The notes below the pieces were generated by a model. The model saw only the letters and a list, made by a program, of their open reading frames with translations. It did not search any database and was not told the DNA's origin. A program made the translations under genes and the position numbers. From Alphaproteobacteria bacterium (GTDB lineage: Bacteria; Pseudomonadota; Alphaproteobacteria; Acetobacterales; Acetobacteraceae): 64,000 nucleotides of DNA. Shown here in pieces: positions 55,028 to 63,586 of the stretch (within the stretch, counting starts at the first letter, position 1; every line of letters begins with the position of its first letter). The DNA is taken from NCBI GenBank assembly GCA_020850755.1, contig JADZEB010000024.1, positions 1-64,000 of the forward strand. The letters run 5' to 3'.

Positions 55028-55822
55028 CTAGAGCCGCCAGCCGGAATGGATCGCCGCGATCCCGGCCGAGAGGTTGCGGTAGCGCACGCGCTCGAACCCG
55101 GCCTTGCGCATCATCGCCGCAAGCTGCTCCTGCGGGGGGAATTTGCGGATGCTCTCGGCGAGGTAGCGGTAGCTCTCCTCGTCCCCGGCCACCCAGCGGC
55201 CGAGCCGGGGCAGGACGCCGAAGGAATAGGCGTCATAGAGCGGGCGCAGCGCCGCCACCTCGACGCGGGAGAATTCCAGGCACAGGAAGCGTCCGCCCGG
55301 CGCCAGCACGCGGCAGGCTTCCGCCAGCACGCGCTCGATATGGGTGCAGTTGCGCAGCCCGAAGGCCATCGTCACGGCATCGACCGAGGCATCGGGCAGC
55401 GGCAGGCTCTCGGCATCGGCCACCGCGAAGCGCAGCCTCTCGCCCGGGGCGAGGCCGAAATCGAGGCAGCGATCCTGCGCCACGCGCAGCATCTGCTCGT
55501 TGATGTCGGTGGCCAGCACCGCCCCGCCGCCGCGGGCGAGGAAGCCGAAGGCGATGTCGCCCGTGCCGGAGGCGAGGTCGAGCAGCCGCATCGAGGGGCG
55601 CGGGTTGAGCATCGTCAGGAAGATGCGCTTCCAGATGCGGTGGATGCCCGCGCTCATCAGGTCGTTCATCAGGTCGTAGCGCGAGGCGACGCTGTCGAAC
55701 ACGGCGCGCACGAGGCGCGGCTTCTCGGCCTCGGGGACGCGGCGGAAGCCGAAATCGGCGGTGCCGGTTCCGGGCGGGCCGGCGGGGGCGGCGTCGGGTC
55801 GTGGGGCGGGGCGCGCTGTCAT
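55028..55822 (-). CDS. ubiE: Demethylmenaquinone/2-polyprenyl-6-methoxy-benzoquinol methyltransferase
   Basis: This 264-residue class I SAM methyltransferase acts in ubiquinone biosynthesis. It has [21 protein letters not shown]-binding [28 protein letters not shown]-like [12 protein letters not shown], and LCLEFSRV near its usual position. The N-terminal 25 residues are Pro/Ala-rich. In many alphaproteobacteria ubiB follows ubiE before coaBC; here only 90 non-coding bases separate ubiE from coaBC. A DUF1232 gene is divergent on the other side. Confidence 0.95.
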   Translation of the reverse strand: MTARPAPRPDAAPAGPPGTGTADFGFRRVPEAEKPRLVRAVFDSVASRYDLMNDLMSAGIHRIWKRIFLTMLNPRPSMRLLDLASGTGDIAFGFLARGGGAVLATDINEQMLRVAQDRCLDFGLAPGERLRFAVADAESLPLPDASVDAVTMAFGLRNCTHIERVLAEACRVLAPGGRFLCLEFSRVEVAALRPLYDAYSFGVLPRLGRWVAGDEESYRYLAESIRKFPPQEQLAAMMRKAGFERVRYRNLSAGIAAIHSGWRL

Positions 55823-55906
55823 GGCAGGCCGAGATATAGCGCGGCGGCGGGATGGCGGCGAGCGATGGTTGCGCCGCCCGGCGCCGGCGCTGCGATACTG
55901 CGGGCC

Positions 55907-56317
55907 ATGACGAACCCCTCGCAACGCGGCGGCGGCCCCAGCCGGCGGCTCACACGCTGGGCGCGGCAAGTCAAGACCGACATGCTGGCGGTCTGGCTGG
56001 CCGCGCGCGAGCCGCGCGTCCCCTGGCACGCCAAGGCGCTGGCGCTCCTGGTGGCGGGCTATGCGCTGTCGCCGATCGACCTGATCCCGGATTTCGTGCC
56101 GCTGCTCGGCTATCTCGACGATGCGATCCTGCTGCCGCTCGGCATCCTGCTGGTGGTGCGGCTGGTCCCGCCAGCGCTGATGGCCGAGCTGCGCCTTGCC
56201 GCCGCCGCGATGGCCGCCCGCCCCGCAAGCCGCACCGCCGCGATCGTGATCGGCTGCCTCTGGGCCGGGGCGGTTGCCTTGGGCGGCTGGCTCGGCTACC
56301 GCTACCTCGCCGCCTGA
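55907..56317 (+). CDS. DUF1232 (YkvA-like) small membrane protein
   Basis: The 136-residue protein has the DUF1232 core YALSPIDLIPDFVPLLGYLDD (about residues 51-71), which forms a short hydrophobic hairpin, followed by two more hydrophobic segments including IVIGCLWAGAVALGGWLGY at the C-terminus. Function unknown in this family. The frame is open far upstream, but the ATG at 55907 gives the natural N-terminus. It is inserted between ubiE and mutM. Confidence 0.8.
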   Translation: MTNPSQRGGGPSRRLTRWARQVKTDMLAVWLAAREPRVPWHAKALALLVAGYALSPIDLIPDFVPLLGYLDDAILLPLGILLVVRLVPPALMAELRLAAAAMAARPASRTAAIVIGCLWAGAVALGGWLGYRYLAA

Positions 56318-56368
56318 ACCGGATCGCCCCGGGGCGGCGCGCAGGACCGCGCAGAAGGACGCGCCCGC

Positions 56369-57214
56369 ATGCCCGAACTGCCGGAAGTCGAAACCGTGAT
56401 GCGCGGCCTTGCCGGCACGCTCGCCGGCAAACGCATCGCGCGGATCACGCTGCGCCGGCCCGATCTGCGCCGCGCCTTCCCGCCCGACCTCGTGGCGCGC
56501 CTGACCGGGGCGCGCATCACCGGCTTCGCCCGCCGCGCCAAATACATCCTGATGCAGACCGACCGCGGCGATGCCGCCATCATCCATCTCGGCATGTCGG
56601 GGCGGATGGTGTTGGCCCGCGCCAACCGCCCGCCCGAGGCCAATCCGCACGAGCATGTCGTGATCGAGACCGAGGATGGCTGGCGGGTGGGCTTCGTCGA
56701 TCCGCGCCGCTTCGGCTCGCTCGACCTGGTGCGCGCCGACGAGGCCGGGAACCACCCGGCCTTCAAGGGCCTCGGCCCCGAGCCGCTCGATGCGGCCTTC
56801 ACCCCGGCCGCCCTGTCGGCGGCGCTGGCCGGGCGCAGGACCAGCATCAAGGCGGCGCTGATGGACCAGCGCATCGTTGCGGGCCTCGGCAACATCTATG
56901 TCTGCGAGGCGCTGTTCCGCGCCGGCATCTCGCCCCGCCGCGCCGCAGGCACGGTGGCCGGGGCGCGGGCGGCGCGCCTCGTGCCGGCGATCAAGGCGGT
57001 TCTGGAGGCGGCGATCCGGGCCGGCGGCTCCTCCCTGCGCGATCATGTCCAGCCCAACGGCGAGCTTGGCTATTTCCAGCACGCCTGGGCGGTCTATGGC
57101 CGCGAGGGCGAGCCCTGCCCCGGCTGCCCGGGCCCGCCCGGCTGCAAGAGCGGTATCCGGCGGATGGTGCAGGGCGGGCGCAGCACCTTCTACTGCCCGA
57201 CGCGCCAGACCTGA
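56369..57214 (+). CDS. mutM: Formamidopyrimidine-DNA glycosylase
   Basis: The 281-residue protein is a base-excision repair enzyme for 8-oxoguanine. The mature N-terminus PELPEVETV carries catalytic Pro2 and Glu3; the conserved lysine lies in RRAKYIL. The H2TH segment is around [17 protein letters not shown]. The C-terminal zinc finger (CPGC, and PPGCKSG to FYCPTRQ) is present. Placement before the enoyl-CoA hydratase, rpsT and dnaA matches the gene order of other alphaproteobacteria. Confidence 0.97.
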   Translation: MPELPEVETVMRGLAGTLAGKRIARITLRRPDLRRAFPPDLVARLTGARITGFARRAKYILMQTDRGDAAIIHLGMSGRMVLARANRPPEANPHEHVVIETEDGWRVGFVDPRRFGSLDLVRADEAGNHPAFKGLGPEPLDAAFTPAALSAALAGRRTSIKAALMDQRIVAGLGNIYVCEALFRAGISPRRAAGTVAGARAARLVPAIKAVLEAAIRAGGSSLRDHVQPNGELGYFQHAWAVYGREGEPCPGCPGPPGCKSGIRRMVQGGRSTFYCPTRQT

Positions 57215-57326
57215 ACGCCCCCGGCAGAACGCCCTGCACCCGCCGGCGCGCTTGCCCCGCCGCCCCCGCTGGGCTAGGAAGCGGCACGCCATTTCGCAGT
57301 TGCGAAAAGATCGGAGGCTCCGCGCC

Positions 57327-58163
57327 ATGTCCACCCCTGCCGCTGCCCCTGCCCCTGCCCCTGCCCCCGCCCCTGCCCCCGCCCCTGCCCCCTACGAGAT
57401 GATCCTGGTCGAGACGCATGGCCGCGTCGGCCTGGTCCGGCTCAACCGCCCGGCGGCGCTGAACGCGCTCTGCAACCAGCTCGTGGCCGAGATGGGCCGT
57501 GCGCTCGACGGCTTCGAGGCCGATGCCGGCATCGGCGCGGTAGTCATCACCGGCAACGAGAAAGCCTTCGCCGCCGGCGCCGACATCAAGGAGATGAAGG
57601 ACCGCCGCTACCCCGAGCTTTACCTCGACGATTTCATCGGCAAGGGCTGGGAGCGGGTGACCAAGTGCCAGAAGCCGGTGATCGCCGCGGTGGCGGGCTT
57701 CGCGCTCGGCGGCGGCTGCGAGATGGCGATGATGTGCGACTTCATCATCGCCGCCGACAACGCCAAGTTCGGCCAGCCCGAGATCACGCTCGGCATCATC
57801 CCGGGCGCGGGCGGCAGCCAGCGCATGGCGCGCTTCATCGGCAAGGCCAAGACCATGGACCTGGTGCTGACCGGGCGCATGATGGACGCGGCCGAGGCCG
57901 AGCGGGCGGGCCTTGTCTCGCGCGTCGTTGCTCCCGACCAGCTCCTGGCCGAGGCGCTCAAGGCGGCGGAGCGCATCGCCGGCTACTCGATGCCGGCGGT
58001 GGCGATGGCCAAGGAGGCGGTCAACCGCGCCTTCGAGACGACGCTGGCCGAGGGCGTGAAGTTCGAGCGCCGGCTGTTCCACGCCTGCTTCGCCACCGAG
58101 GACCAGAAGGAAGGCATGGCCGCCTTCATCGAGAAGCGCAAGCCGGCCTTCAAGCATTGCTGA
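57327..58163 (+). CDS. Enoyl-CoA hydratase with N-terminal Ala-Pro tract
   Basis: This 278-residue crotonase-fold enzyme has both catalytic glutamates in context: [16 protein letters not shown] and [19 protein letters not shown]. It also has the oxyanion-hole segment [10 protein letters not shown]. It hydrates 2-enoyl-CoA in beta-oxidation. Before the usual start ([10 protein letters not shown]) there is a tract of AP pairs, encoded by eight 6-base units (57345-57392). GGAGG at 57313-57317 supports the ATG at 57327. The tract is unusual for this family and probably a slippage-prone neutral addition. Confidence 0.94.
   Translation: MSTPAAAPAPAPAPAPAPAPAPYEMILVETHGRVGLVRLNRPAALNALCNQLVAEMGRALDGFEADAGIGAVVITGNEKAFAAGADIKEMKDRRYPELYLDDFIGKGWERVTKCQKPVIAAVAGFALGGGCEMAMMCDFIIAADNAKFGQPEITLGIIPGAGGSQRMARFIGKAKTMDLVLTGRMMDAAEAERAGLVSRVVAPDQLLAEALKAAERIAGYSMPAVAMAKEAVNRAFETTLAEGVKFERRLFHACFATEDQKEGMAAFIEKRKPAFKHC
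57345..57392 (+). repeat. Eight 6-bp units (GCCCCT/GCCCCC) in the enoyl-CoA hydratase gene
   Basis: The units encode consecutive Ala-Pro pairs, and only the third base of the Pro codon varies. It is a coding microsatellite in which copy-number change keeps the frame. Confidence 0.93.
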
Positions 58164-58189
58164 AGGGCGGTGCTCCGGGGGCTGGCATA

Positions 58190-58219
58190 TTGACTCTGCA
58201 CCCGGCCCGCCGCTATAAG
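58190..58219 (+). promoter_or_regulatory. Sigma70-type promoter of rpsT
   Basis: TTGACT (58190-58195) and TATAAG (58214-58219) are separated by 18 bases, close to consensus in a very GC-rich genome. Transcription would begin near 58226, about 70 bases before the rpsT ATG. Confidence 0.75.
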
Positions 58220-58297
58220 CCGCGGCCTCTGCCGGAGACGAAGCCCGGCGACCCACGCGTTGGCGTGCGGTTCAACCCAGCCTGATCGAGACCTTGC

Positions 58298-58573
58298 ATG
58301 GCGAACATCGCCTCTGCGCGCAAGCGCATCCGCCAGACCGCCCGCCGCACCGAGCGCAACACGGCGCGCACCTCGCGCATGCGCACCTTCATCAAGTCGG
58401 TCGAGCAGGCGATCGCGTCCGGCGCCAAGGCCGATGCCGCCGCCGCACTGCGCGCGCTCGAGCCCGAACTCTCCCGCGCGGTGGCGCGCGGGCTGGTGCA
58501 CCGGAACAACGCGGCACGCAAGGTCTCGCGTCTGTCAGCGCGCATCAAGGCGATGGAAGGCCCCCGCGCCTGA
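58298..58573 (+). CDS. rpsT: 30S ribosomal protein S20
   Basis: The 91-residue basic protein starts [13 protein letters not shown]. It is the typical three-helix S20 sequence, with [14 protein letters not shown]-like central and [15 protein letters not shown]-terminal motifs. It binds 16S rRNA in the small subunit. It is preceded by a near-consensus promoter and followed by a hairpin, so it is probably monocistronic. Position next to dnaA is conserved in alphaproteobacteria. Confidence 0.98.
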   Translation: MANIASARKRIRQTARRTERNTARTSRMRTFIKSVEQAIASGAKADAAAALRALEPELSRAVARGLVHRNNAARKVSRLSARIKAMEGPRA

Positions 58574-58597
58574 TCGCATGCGCGCCTGATCGCATGC
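58566..58597. repeat. 16-bp tandem duplication across the rpsT stop
   Basis: GCGCCTGATCGCATGC occurs at 58566-58581 and immediately again at 58582-58597. The first copy holds the rpsT stop codon. Probably a local duplication. Confidence 0.9.
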
Positions 58598-58628
58598 GTT
58601 GACGAATTAGTTTCTGCGCGTCTCGATC

Positions 58629-58653
58629 GCGCCCGGGGCATCGCCTCGGGCGC
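58629..58653 (+). terminator. Hairpin downstream of rpsT
   Basis: GCGCCCGGGG (58629-58638) pairs with CCTCGGGCGC (58644-58653) with one G-U pair and a 5-base loop. The T-tract is weak (CCCATTTC), so termination efficiency is uncertain. Confidence 0.5.
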
Positions 58654-58671
58654 GTCCCATTTCATGCGATT

Positions 58672-58815
58672 GAGTCGCGCAAGCGCTGCCGCGCACGGAT
58701 TTTCGCGCTGTCCGATCATGGTGGCGATGTGTAGCAGAATCGCCGCAGCGCGCCGCGCGATCGCAGATTCGCGATTCTTCCCCGTTGCCCGTTCCGCAAA
58801 GCCGGGTCTAGAGTC
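58672..58815. promoter_or_regulatory. Cluster of five GANTC sites upstream of dnaA
   Basis: GANTC, the CcrM methylation target of alphaproteobacteria, occurs at 58672-58676, 58737-58741, 58766-58770, 58773-58777 and 58811-58815. In DNA of this composition roughly 0.4 would be expected in 144 bases (my estimate from about 70 percent GC). dnaA transcription depends on GANTC methylation state in Caulobacter, so a regulatory role is plausible. Confidence 0.6.
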
Positions 58816-58844
58816 GCCACCGTTCGCAAGCGGCCTTACCGCAC

Positions 58845-58955
58845 GCGGCGCCTGCAATTGTTCCACAATAGAAGGCGCTGCAAATACTTAGGCCTTGTCT
58901 TTGCGAATGGCCATAAGAACGAAGAAATATTTGCCACAGGGGGGCAAATCCACTA
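58845..58955. promoter_or_regulatory. AT-rich island before dnaA, candidate origin or dnaA control region
   Basis: This stretch is clearly less GC-rich than its surroundings. It contains an inverted repeat ATTGT-TCC-ACAAT (58857-58869), which includes the DnaA-box-like TGTTCCACA (7 of 9). A second perfect inverted repeat ATTTGCC/GGCAAAT (58929-58949) includes TTTGCCACA (7 of 9). A CTTAGGCC/GGCCATAAG near-palindrome lies between them. No perfect DnaA box is present, so oriC is only a candidate; a dnaA promoter/operator is the alternative. The gene-free stretch 58574-59150 otherwise holds the repeat, hairpin and GANTC cluster listed. Confidence 0.45.
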
Positions 58956-59150
58956 CTGTCCCAATGGCGCGCCGGCGCGGGCGGAACTCGGCTCTGCGGC
59001 CGGCGCGATTGCGTCGCACCGGCCCGCTCGGGCGCGGTGCGGCAGGGCCGAAACGGTTCGATCTCTCACGCGCGGCACGCAGCGGCGCGGCAATAGCAAG
59101 AACGTGGCGCCATGCGATTGTGCATCGGCGCCCACCGGCGGGTGACGGGG

Positions 59151-60614
59151 ATGGATCGGGAGTCAGAGGCGCAATGGGTACGCGTTCGCGCCCGCCTTCG
59201 CGAGGAGGTGGGCGAGGTCGAGTACCGCAGCTGGTTGCGCCAGATGGTCCTGCAGGAGGTTTCGGGCGACGAGGTGGTGGTCGCCCTGCCCACGCGTTTC
59301 CTGCGCGACTGGGTGAACTCCCATTTCGGCGATAGGCTGCGCAGCCTGTGGCAGGCCGAGAACCGCAAGGTCCGCCGCGTCGCGGTGATCGTGCGCGCGC
59401 AAGGAGCGGCGCTGGCCGAGCCGGTCGATCCGGCGGCTGCGACGGTACCGGGCGGCGCCAATGGCGCGGCAGTGCCAGCCACCGCTACCACGCCGCGCGC
59501 CTCGGCCCATGCCGGCCAGCGCCTTGGCGCCCGTGCCGCCGCCCGCGCCGAGGAGGCCGCGCGCAATGGCGGTGATCCGCGCCACGATTTCAGCGCCCCG
59601 CTCGACCCGCGCCTGACCTTCGATGCCTTCGTCGTCGGCAAGCCGAACGAGTTCGCCTTCGCCTGCGCCCGCCGCGTCGCCGAGCATGGCCCGACCGCCG
59701 GCTTCAACCCGCTGTTCCTGCATGGCGGGGTCGGGCTCGGCAAGACGCACCTGCTGCACGCCATCGCCTGGCGGCTGCGCGAGCGCGATCCGGGCAAGCG
59801 CGTGGCCTACATGTCGGCGGAAAGCTTCATGTACCGCTTCATCGCCGCGCTGCGCAGCGAGAACGCGATGGCGTTCAAGGAACAGCTCCGCGCCGTCGAT
59901 GTGCTGATGGTCGACGATGTGCAGTTCCTGATCGGCAAGGAATCGACGCAGGAGGAGTTCTTCCACACCTTCAACGCGCTGGTCGAGCTGGGCAAGCAGG
60001 TGGTGGTGTCCGCCGACAAGTCGCCGGCCGATCTGGCCGGGCTCGAGGAGCGGCTGCGCACCCGGCTCGGCTGCGGCATGGTGGCCGACATCCACGCCAC
60101 GACCTTCGAGCTGCGCGTCAGCATCCTGCAGGCGAAAACCGCCGCGCTCGGCACTACCGTGCCGCCCAAGGTGCTGGAATTCCTGGCCCACAAGATCACC
60201 TCGAACGTGCGCGAGCTGGAAGGCGCGCTCAACCGCGTCGTGGCGCACGCGCAGCTGGTCGGACGCCCGATCACGATCGAGAGCAGCCAGGAAGTGCTGC
60301 GCGACCTGCTGCGCGCGCACGACCGGCGCGTGACGATCGAGGAGATCCAGAAGCGCGTGGCCGAGCACTACAATATCCGGCTGGCGGAAATGACCTCGGC
60401 GCGGCGCGCGCGCATGGTCGCCCGGCCACGCCAGGTGGCGATGTTCCTGGCCAAGCAGCTGACCCAGCGCAGCCTGCCCGAGATCGGGCGCAAGTTCGGC
60501 GGCCGCGACCACACCACGGTCATGCACGCGGTCAGCCGTGTCACCGAGCTGATGCAGAGCGATCTCAGCTTCGCCGAGGATGTCGAGCTGCTGCGCCGGA
60601 TGCTGGAAAGCTGA
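59151..60614 (+). CDS. dnaA: Chromosomal replication initiator protein DnaA
   Basis: The 487-residue protein has an N-terminal domain I (WVRVRARLREEVGEVEYRSW) and an Ala-rich variable domain II. The AAA+ domain III has Walker A GGVGLGKTH (from residue 192) and Walker B LMVDDVQFL (D255, D256). Domain IV carries the signature GGRDHTTVMHAV (450-461) that reads DnaA boxes. The frame is open 13 codons further up, but MDRESEAQW at 59151 fits the family; the ribosome site is poor in either case. It opens the block dnaA-dnaN-recF-gyrB. Confidence 0.97.
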   Translation: MDRESEAQWVRVRARLREEVGEVEYRSWLRQMVLQEVSGDEVVVALPTRFLRDWVNSHFGDRLRSLWQAENRKVRRVAVIVRAQGAALAEPVDPAAATVPGGANGAAVPATATTPRASAHAGQRLGARAAARAEEAARNGGDPRHDFSAPLDPRLTFDAFVVGKPNEFAFACARRVAEHGPTAGFNPLFLHGGVGLGKTHLLHAIAWRLRERDPGKRVAYMSAESFMYRFIAALRSENAMAFKEQLRAVDVLMVDDVQFLIGKESTQEEFFHTFNALVELGKQVVVSADKSPADLAGLEERLRTRLGCGMVADIHATTFELRVSILQAKTAALGTTVPPKVLEFLAHKITSNVRELEGALNRVVAHAQLVGRPITIESSQEVLRDLLRAHDRRVTIEEIQKRVAEHYNIRLAEMTSARRARMVARPRQVAMFLAKQLTQRSLPEIGRKFGGRDHTTVMHAVSRVTELMQSDLSFAEDVELLRRMLES

Positions 60615-60898
60615 CGCCGGCCAAGGCTGACGCTCGCCAAAGCTGACCCCGGGGCGCGCCGGCCGCGTCCTGATCCGGTGGCGCGCCGCGGCAGCGGGCC
60701 CGGCCCCGACCGCAACCCAGACCCCGGCGCCAGAGGCGCGGCGCTGCGGCGGCGCCGCGCTTTTCGGGCATCGGGATACCGCCGATGTCTCGCCCTCCGG
60801 GCCGCGGCGCCGGCCTTGCCAATCGGCCCCGCCAAGCGGCCGCGCGGCCCGCCCGCTATGCCCCGCGCGCGGCCGGGCCGGTCCCGGCTGAACCGCTT

Positions 60899-60973
60899 GA
60901 TTCATCATCGAATCGGGGCCGGCAGGCGCTTCCACGGCGCGACTCGGCCCTGATATAGTCCGCCACCCGATTC
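60899..60973 (+). promoter_or_regulatory. dnaN: Four GANTC sites and a -10-like box upstream of dnaN
   Basis: GANTC sites lie at 60899-60903, 60910-60914, 60941-60945 and 60969-60973. TATAGT at 60954-60959 could be the dnaN -10, with no good -35. The first two sites form a palindrome, GATTC-ATCATC-GAATC. The dnaA-dnaN gap (60615-61035, 421 bases) holds no gene; its start has three imperfect AAGCTGACsequence-type repeats near 60608-60650. Confidence 0.5.
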
Positions 60974-61035
60974 GCGGCCCCGCGCCGCGGGTCCGGGCAC
61001 GGGCGCGCATGGCAACGGAGGGGGATGGCCCGCAC

Positions 61036-62157
61036 ATGAAGTTCACGGTCGAACGCGCGGCGCTGTTGAAGGCGCTCGCGCACGTCCAGAACGTCGTCGA
61101 GCGCCGCAACACGATCCCGATCCTGGCCAATGTGCAGATCGCGGTCCGCGAGGGTGCGCTGACGCTCGCCGCAACCGACATGGACATCGCCATCAACGAG
61201 GCGGTGCCGGCCCAGGCCAGCCGCAACGGCGCCACCACCGCGCCCGCCCACACGCTCTACGACATCGTCCGCCGCCTGCCCGAAGGCGCGGCGATCGAGT
61301 TCGACTTCCCCGGCGGCGATGCCCAGCTTTCCCTGCGCGCGGGCCGTTTCTCGACCAGCCTGAACTGCCTGCCGGTCGATGATTTCCCGGCCATGGCCGA
61401 AGGCAACCTGACGCACCGCTTCGGCCTGCCCGCGAACGAGTTGCGCGGGCTGATCGACCGCACGCGCTTCGCCATCTCGACCGAGGAAACCCGCTACTAC
61501 CTCAACGGCATCTACCTGCACGCGGCCGAAAGCGGGGGCGTGGCGCTGCTGCGCGCGGTGGCGACCGACGGACACCGGCTCGCCCGCGTCGAGCTGCCGC
61601 TGCCCGACGGCGCCAAGGGCATGCCGGGCGTGATCGTGCCGCGCAAGACCGTGAACGAGCTGCGCAAGCTGATCGAGGAGACCTCCGACCCGGTCGAGAT
61701 CGCGCTCTCCGACACCAAGATCAAGCTCGCCTTCGGCGGTGTCGCGCTGACCAGCAAGCTGATCGACGGCACCTTCCCCGATTATGAGCGCGTCATCCCC
61801 AAGGAGAATGACCGCGTTCTGCGCGTGCCGAACAGGGCCTTCTCGGACGCGGTCGGGCGGGTGGCCGCGATCTCCTCGGAGAAGACCCGCGCGATCAAGC
61901 TGTCGCTCTCCAAGGGGCATCTGGTGCTGTCCGCCTCCTCGCCCGACCAGGGCCAGGCGACGGAGGAGGTCGACGACCTCAGCTACGATGCCCAGCCGCT
62001 GGAGATCGGCTTCAACCATCGCTACCTGCTCGACGTCACCGACCAGGTGCAGGGCGAGACGGTGGAACTGCGCTTCGCCGACGGCGCCGCGCCCACCACC
62101 GTGCAGGATGCGGGCGATGCCTCGGCCCTGTTCGTGCTGATGCCGATGCGGGTGTGA
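61036..62157 (+). CDS. dnaN: DNA polymerase III sliding clamp (beta subunit)
   Basis: The 373-residue ring-forming processivity factor starts MKFTVERAALLKALAHVQNVVERRNTIPIL (described; residues 1-30 match the family). It ends with the conserved [10 protein letters not shown]. All three clamp domains are present: RFSTSLNCLPVDDFP in the first, ATDGHRLARVELPL in the second, and IDGTFPDYERVIPKEND in the third. GGAGGGGG at 61017-61024 is 11 bases before the ATG; a longer start at 61009 is possible but unlikely. The stop overlaps recF. Confidence 0.98.
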   Translation: MKFTVERAALLKALAHVQNVVERRNTIPILANVQIAVREGALTLAATDMDIAINEAVPAQASRNGATTAPAHTLYDIVRRLPEGAAIEFDFPGGDAQLSLRAGRFSTSLNCLPVDDFPAMAEGNLTHRFGLPANELRGLIDRTRFAISTEETRYYLNGIYLHAAESGGVALLRAVATDGHRLARVELPLPDGAKGMPGVIVPRKTVNELRKLIEETSDPVEIALSDTKIKLAFGGVALTSKLIDGTFPDYERVIPKENDRVLRVPNRAFSDAVGRVAAISSEKTRAIKLSLSKGHLVLSASSPDQGQATEEVDDLSYDAQPLEIGFNHRYLLDVTDQVQGETVELRFADGAAPTTVQDAGDASALFVLMPMRV

Positions 62158-63500
62158 ACGCCTCGCGCCCCGTTTCCCGGTCGGAGCCCGGCACGACCGA
62201 AGCCTCCGCCGGCACGACCGTGCCGGTCGCCGGCCCCGCGCCGCGGCTCCGCCTTCTCCGCCTGACGCTGACCGACTTCCGCAGCTATGCCGCGCTGTCG
62301 GTGCGCTTTGGCGCGCGCATGGTGGTGCTGGCCGGCGAGAACGGCGCCGGCAAGACCAACATATTGGAGGCGATATCGCTGCTGGTCCCCGGGCGGGGCC
62401 TGCGCCAGGCTCGCCTGTCCGAGCTGGCCCGCCGCGCCCCCCCTGCCGATCCCTTGGGCGATCCCTTGGGCGATGCGCCGGGCCCCGGCCCCCGCCCCTG
62501 GGCGGTCGCGGCCGAGCTGGAAACGCCGCTCGGCGCGCTGTCGGTCGGCACCGGCCTGGAGCCGGGCGCACCCGGCGGCAACGGCAATGGCGGCGGCAAT
62601 GGCGCGGCGGCCGAGCGGCGCGCCTTCCGCCTTGATGGCGCGACACCGCGCAGCCAGGCCGAGGTCGGCGCGCGCCTGGCCGCACTCTGGCTCACCCCGC
62701 AGATGGACCGGCTGTGGGAGGAGGGGCCGGCGGCGCGGCGGCGCTTCCTCGATCGCCTGGTCTGGGCGCTGGAGCCCGCCCATGCGCGCGAGCTTGCCGC
62801 CTACGACACCGCCATGGCCAACCGCCAGCGCCTGCTGCGCGAGGCAGCCGAGAGCGGGCGCGCCCCCGATGCCGAATGGCTCGCCGCGCTGGAGGACAGC
62901 ATGGCGCGCCATGCGGTGGCGGTCGCCGCCGCCCGCCGCGTGCTGCTTGCGCGCCTGAACGCGGCCCTTGCCGGCGGCATCGCCGGGGCGTTCCCGGCGG
63001 CGCATCTGACCGCGCTCTGCCCGATCGACGCGGCGCTCGGGCGCGAGCCCGCGCTCGCGGTCGAGGACGGATTGCGCGCGCGCTGGGCGGCCGAGCGCGG
63101 CCGCGACCAGGCCCAGGGCGGCACCGCATCCGGCGCGCATCGCAGCGACCTCGCCTTCACCCATACCGGCAAGGGGATCGATGCGGCCCTTTGTTCCACC
63201 GGCGAGCAGAAGGCGCTGCTGGTCTCGGTCGTGCTGGGGCATGCCGCGCTGGTGGCCGAGGCGCGCGGCTTCGCCCCCCTGCTGCTGCTCGACGAGGTCG
63301 CCGCGCACCTGGACGAGGCGCGCCGGCTGGCCCTGTTCGCGGCGCTGGCGGCCTTGCCGGCGCAGGTGTTCCTTACCGGCACCGAGGCCGCCCTGTTCGC
63401 GCCCCTGGCGGGACTGGCGGCGGGCTTCGCGGTGGGCGGGGGCAGGCTTGATCCGCTGCCCGGATTCGGCCCCGGATTCGCTGGCCAGACCATGCCTTAA
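62154..63500 (+). CDS. recF: DNA replication and repair protein RecF
   Basis: This 448-residue SMC-like ATPase loads RecA at gaps. It has Walker [10 protein letters not shown] (from residue 61), the ABC signature STGEQKALL (348-356) and Walker [13 protein letters not shown]. It is longer than the usual 360-390 residues because of a Ser/Pro/Thr-rich N-terminus (about 35 residues before the first strand) and Gly/Pro-rich insertions, such as two LGDPLGD units and a GNGNGGGNG stretch. The GTG start overlaps the dnaN stop; a GTG about 22 codons later is an alternative. Confidence 0.94.
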   Translation: MNASRPVSRSEPGTTEASAGTTVPVAGPAPRLRLLRLTLTDFRSYAALSVRFGARMVVLAGENGAGKTNILEAISLLVPGRGLRQARLSELARRAPPADPLGDPLGDAPGPGPRPWAVAAELETPLGALSVGTGLEPGAPGGNGNGGGNGAAAERRAFRLDGATPRSQAEVGARLAALWLTPQMDRLWEEGPAARRRFLDRLVWALEPAHARELAAYDTAMANRQRLLREAAESGRAPDAEWLAALEDSMARHAVAVAAARRVLLARLNAALAGGIAGAFPAAHLTALCPIDAALGREPALAVEDGLRARWAAERGRDQAQGGTASGAHRSDLAFTHTGKGIDAALCSTGEQKALLVSVVLGHAALVAEARGFAPLLLLDEVAAHLDEARRLALFAALAALPAQVFLTGTEAALFAPLAGLAAGFAVGGGRLDPLPGFGPGFAGQTMP

Positions 63501-63511
63501 ACGGCTATAAT
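63463..63511 (+). promoter_or_regulatory. gyrB: gyrB promoter candidate with two adjacent GANTC sites
   Basis: A consensus TATAAT (63506-63511) follows TGGCCA (63482-63487, four of six -35 matches) with an 18-base spacer. GATTC occurs at 63463-63467 and 63475-63479, directly upstream of the -35 and inside the 3' end of recF. The gyrB ATG is 75 bases downstream. Confidence 0.55.
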
Positions 63512-63586
63512 TCCGCGCTTTTTCCCGCCCCTTTTCCACCTCCCGCCGGCGCGCTCATCCGGGCGCGCGGGCAGCTTGCGAAGGCC

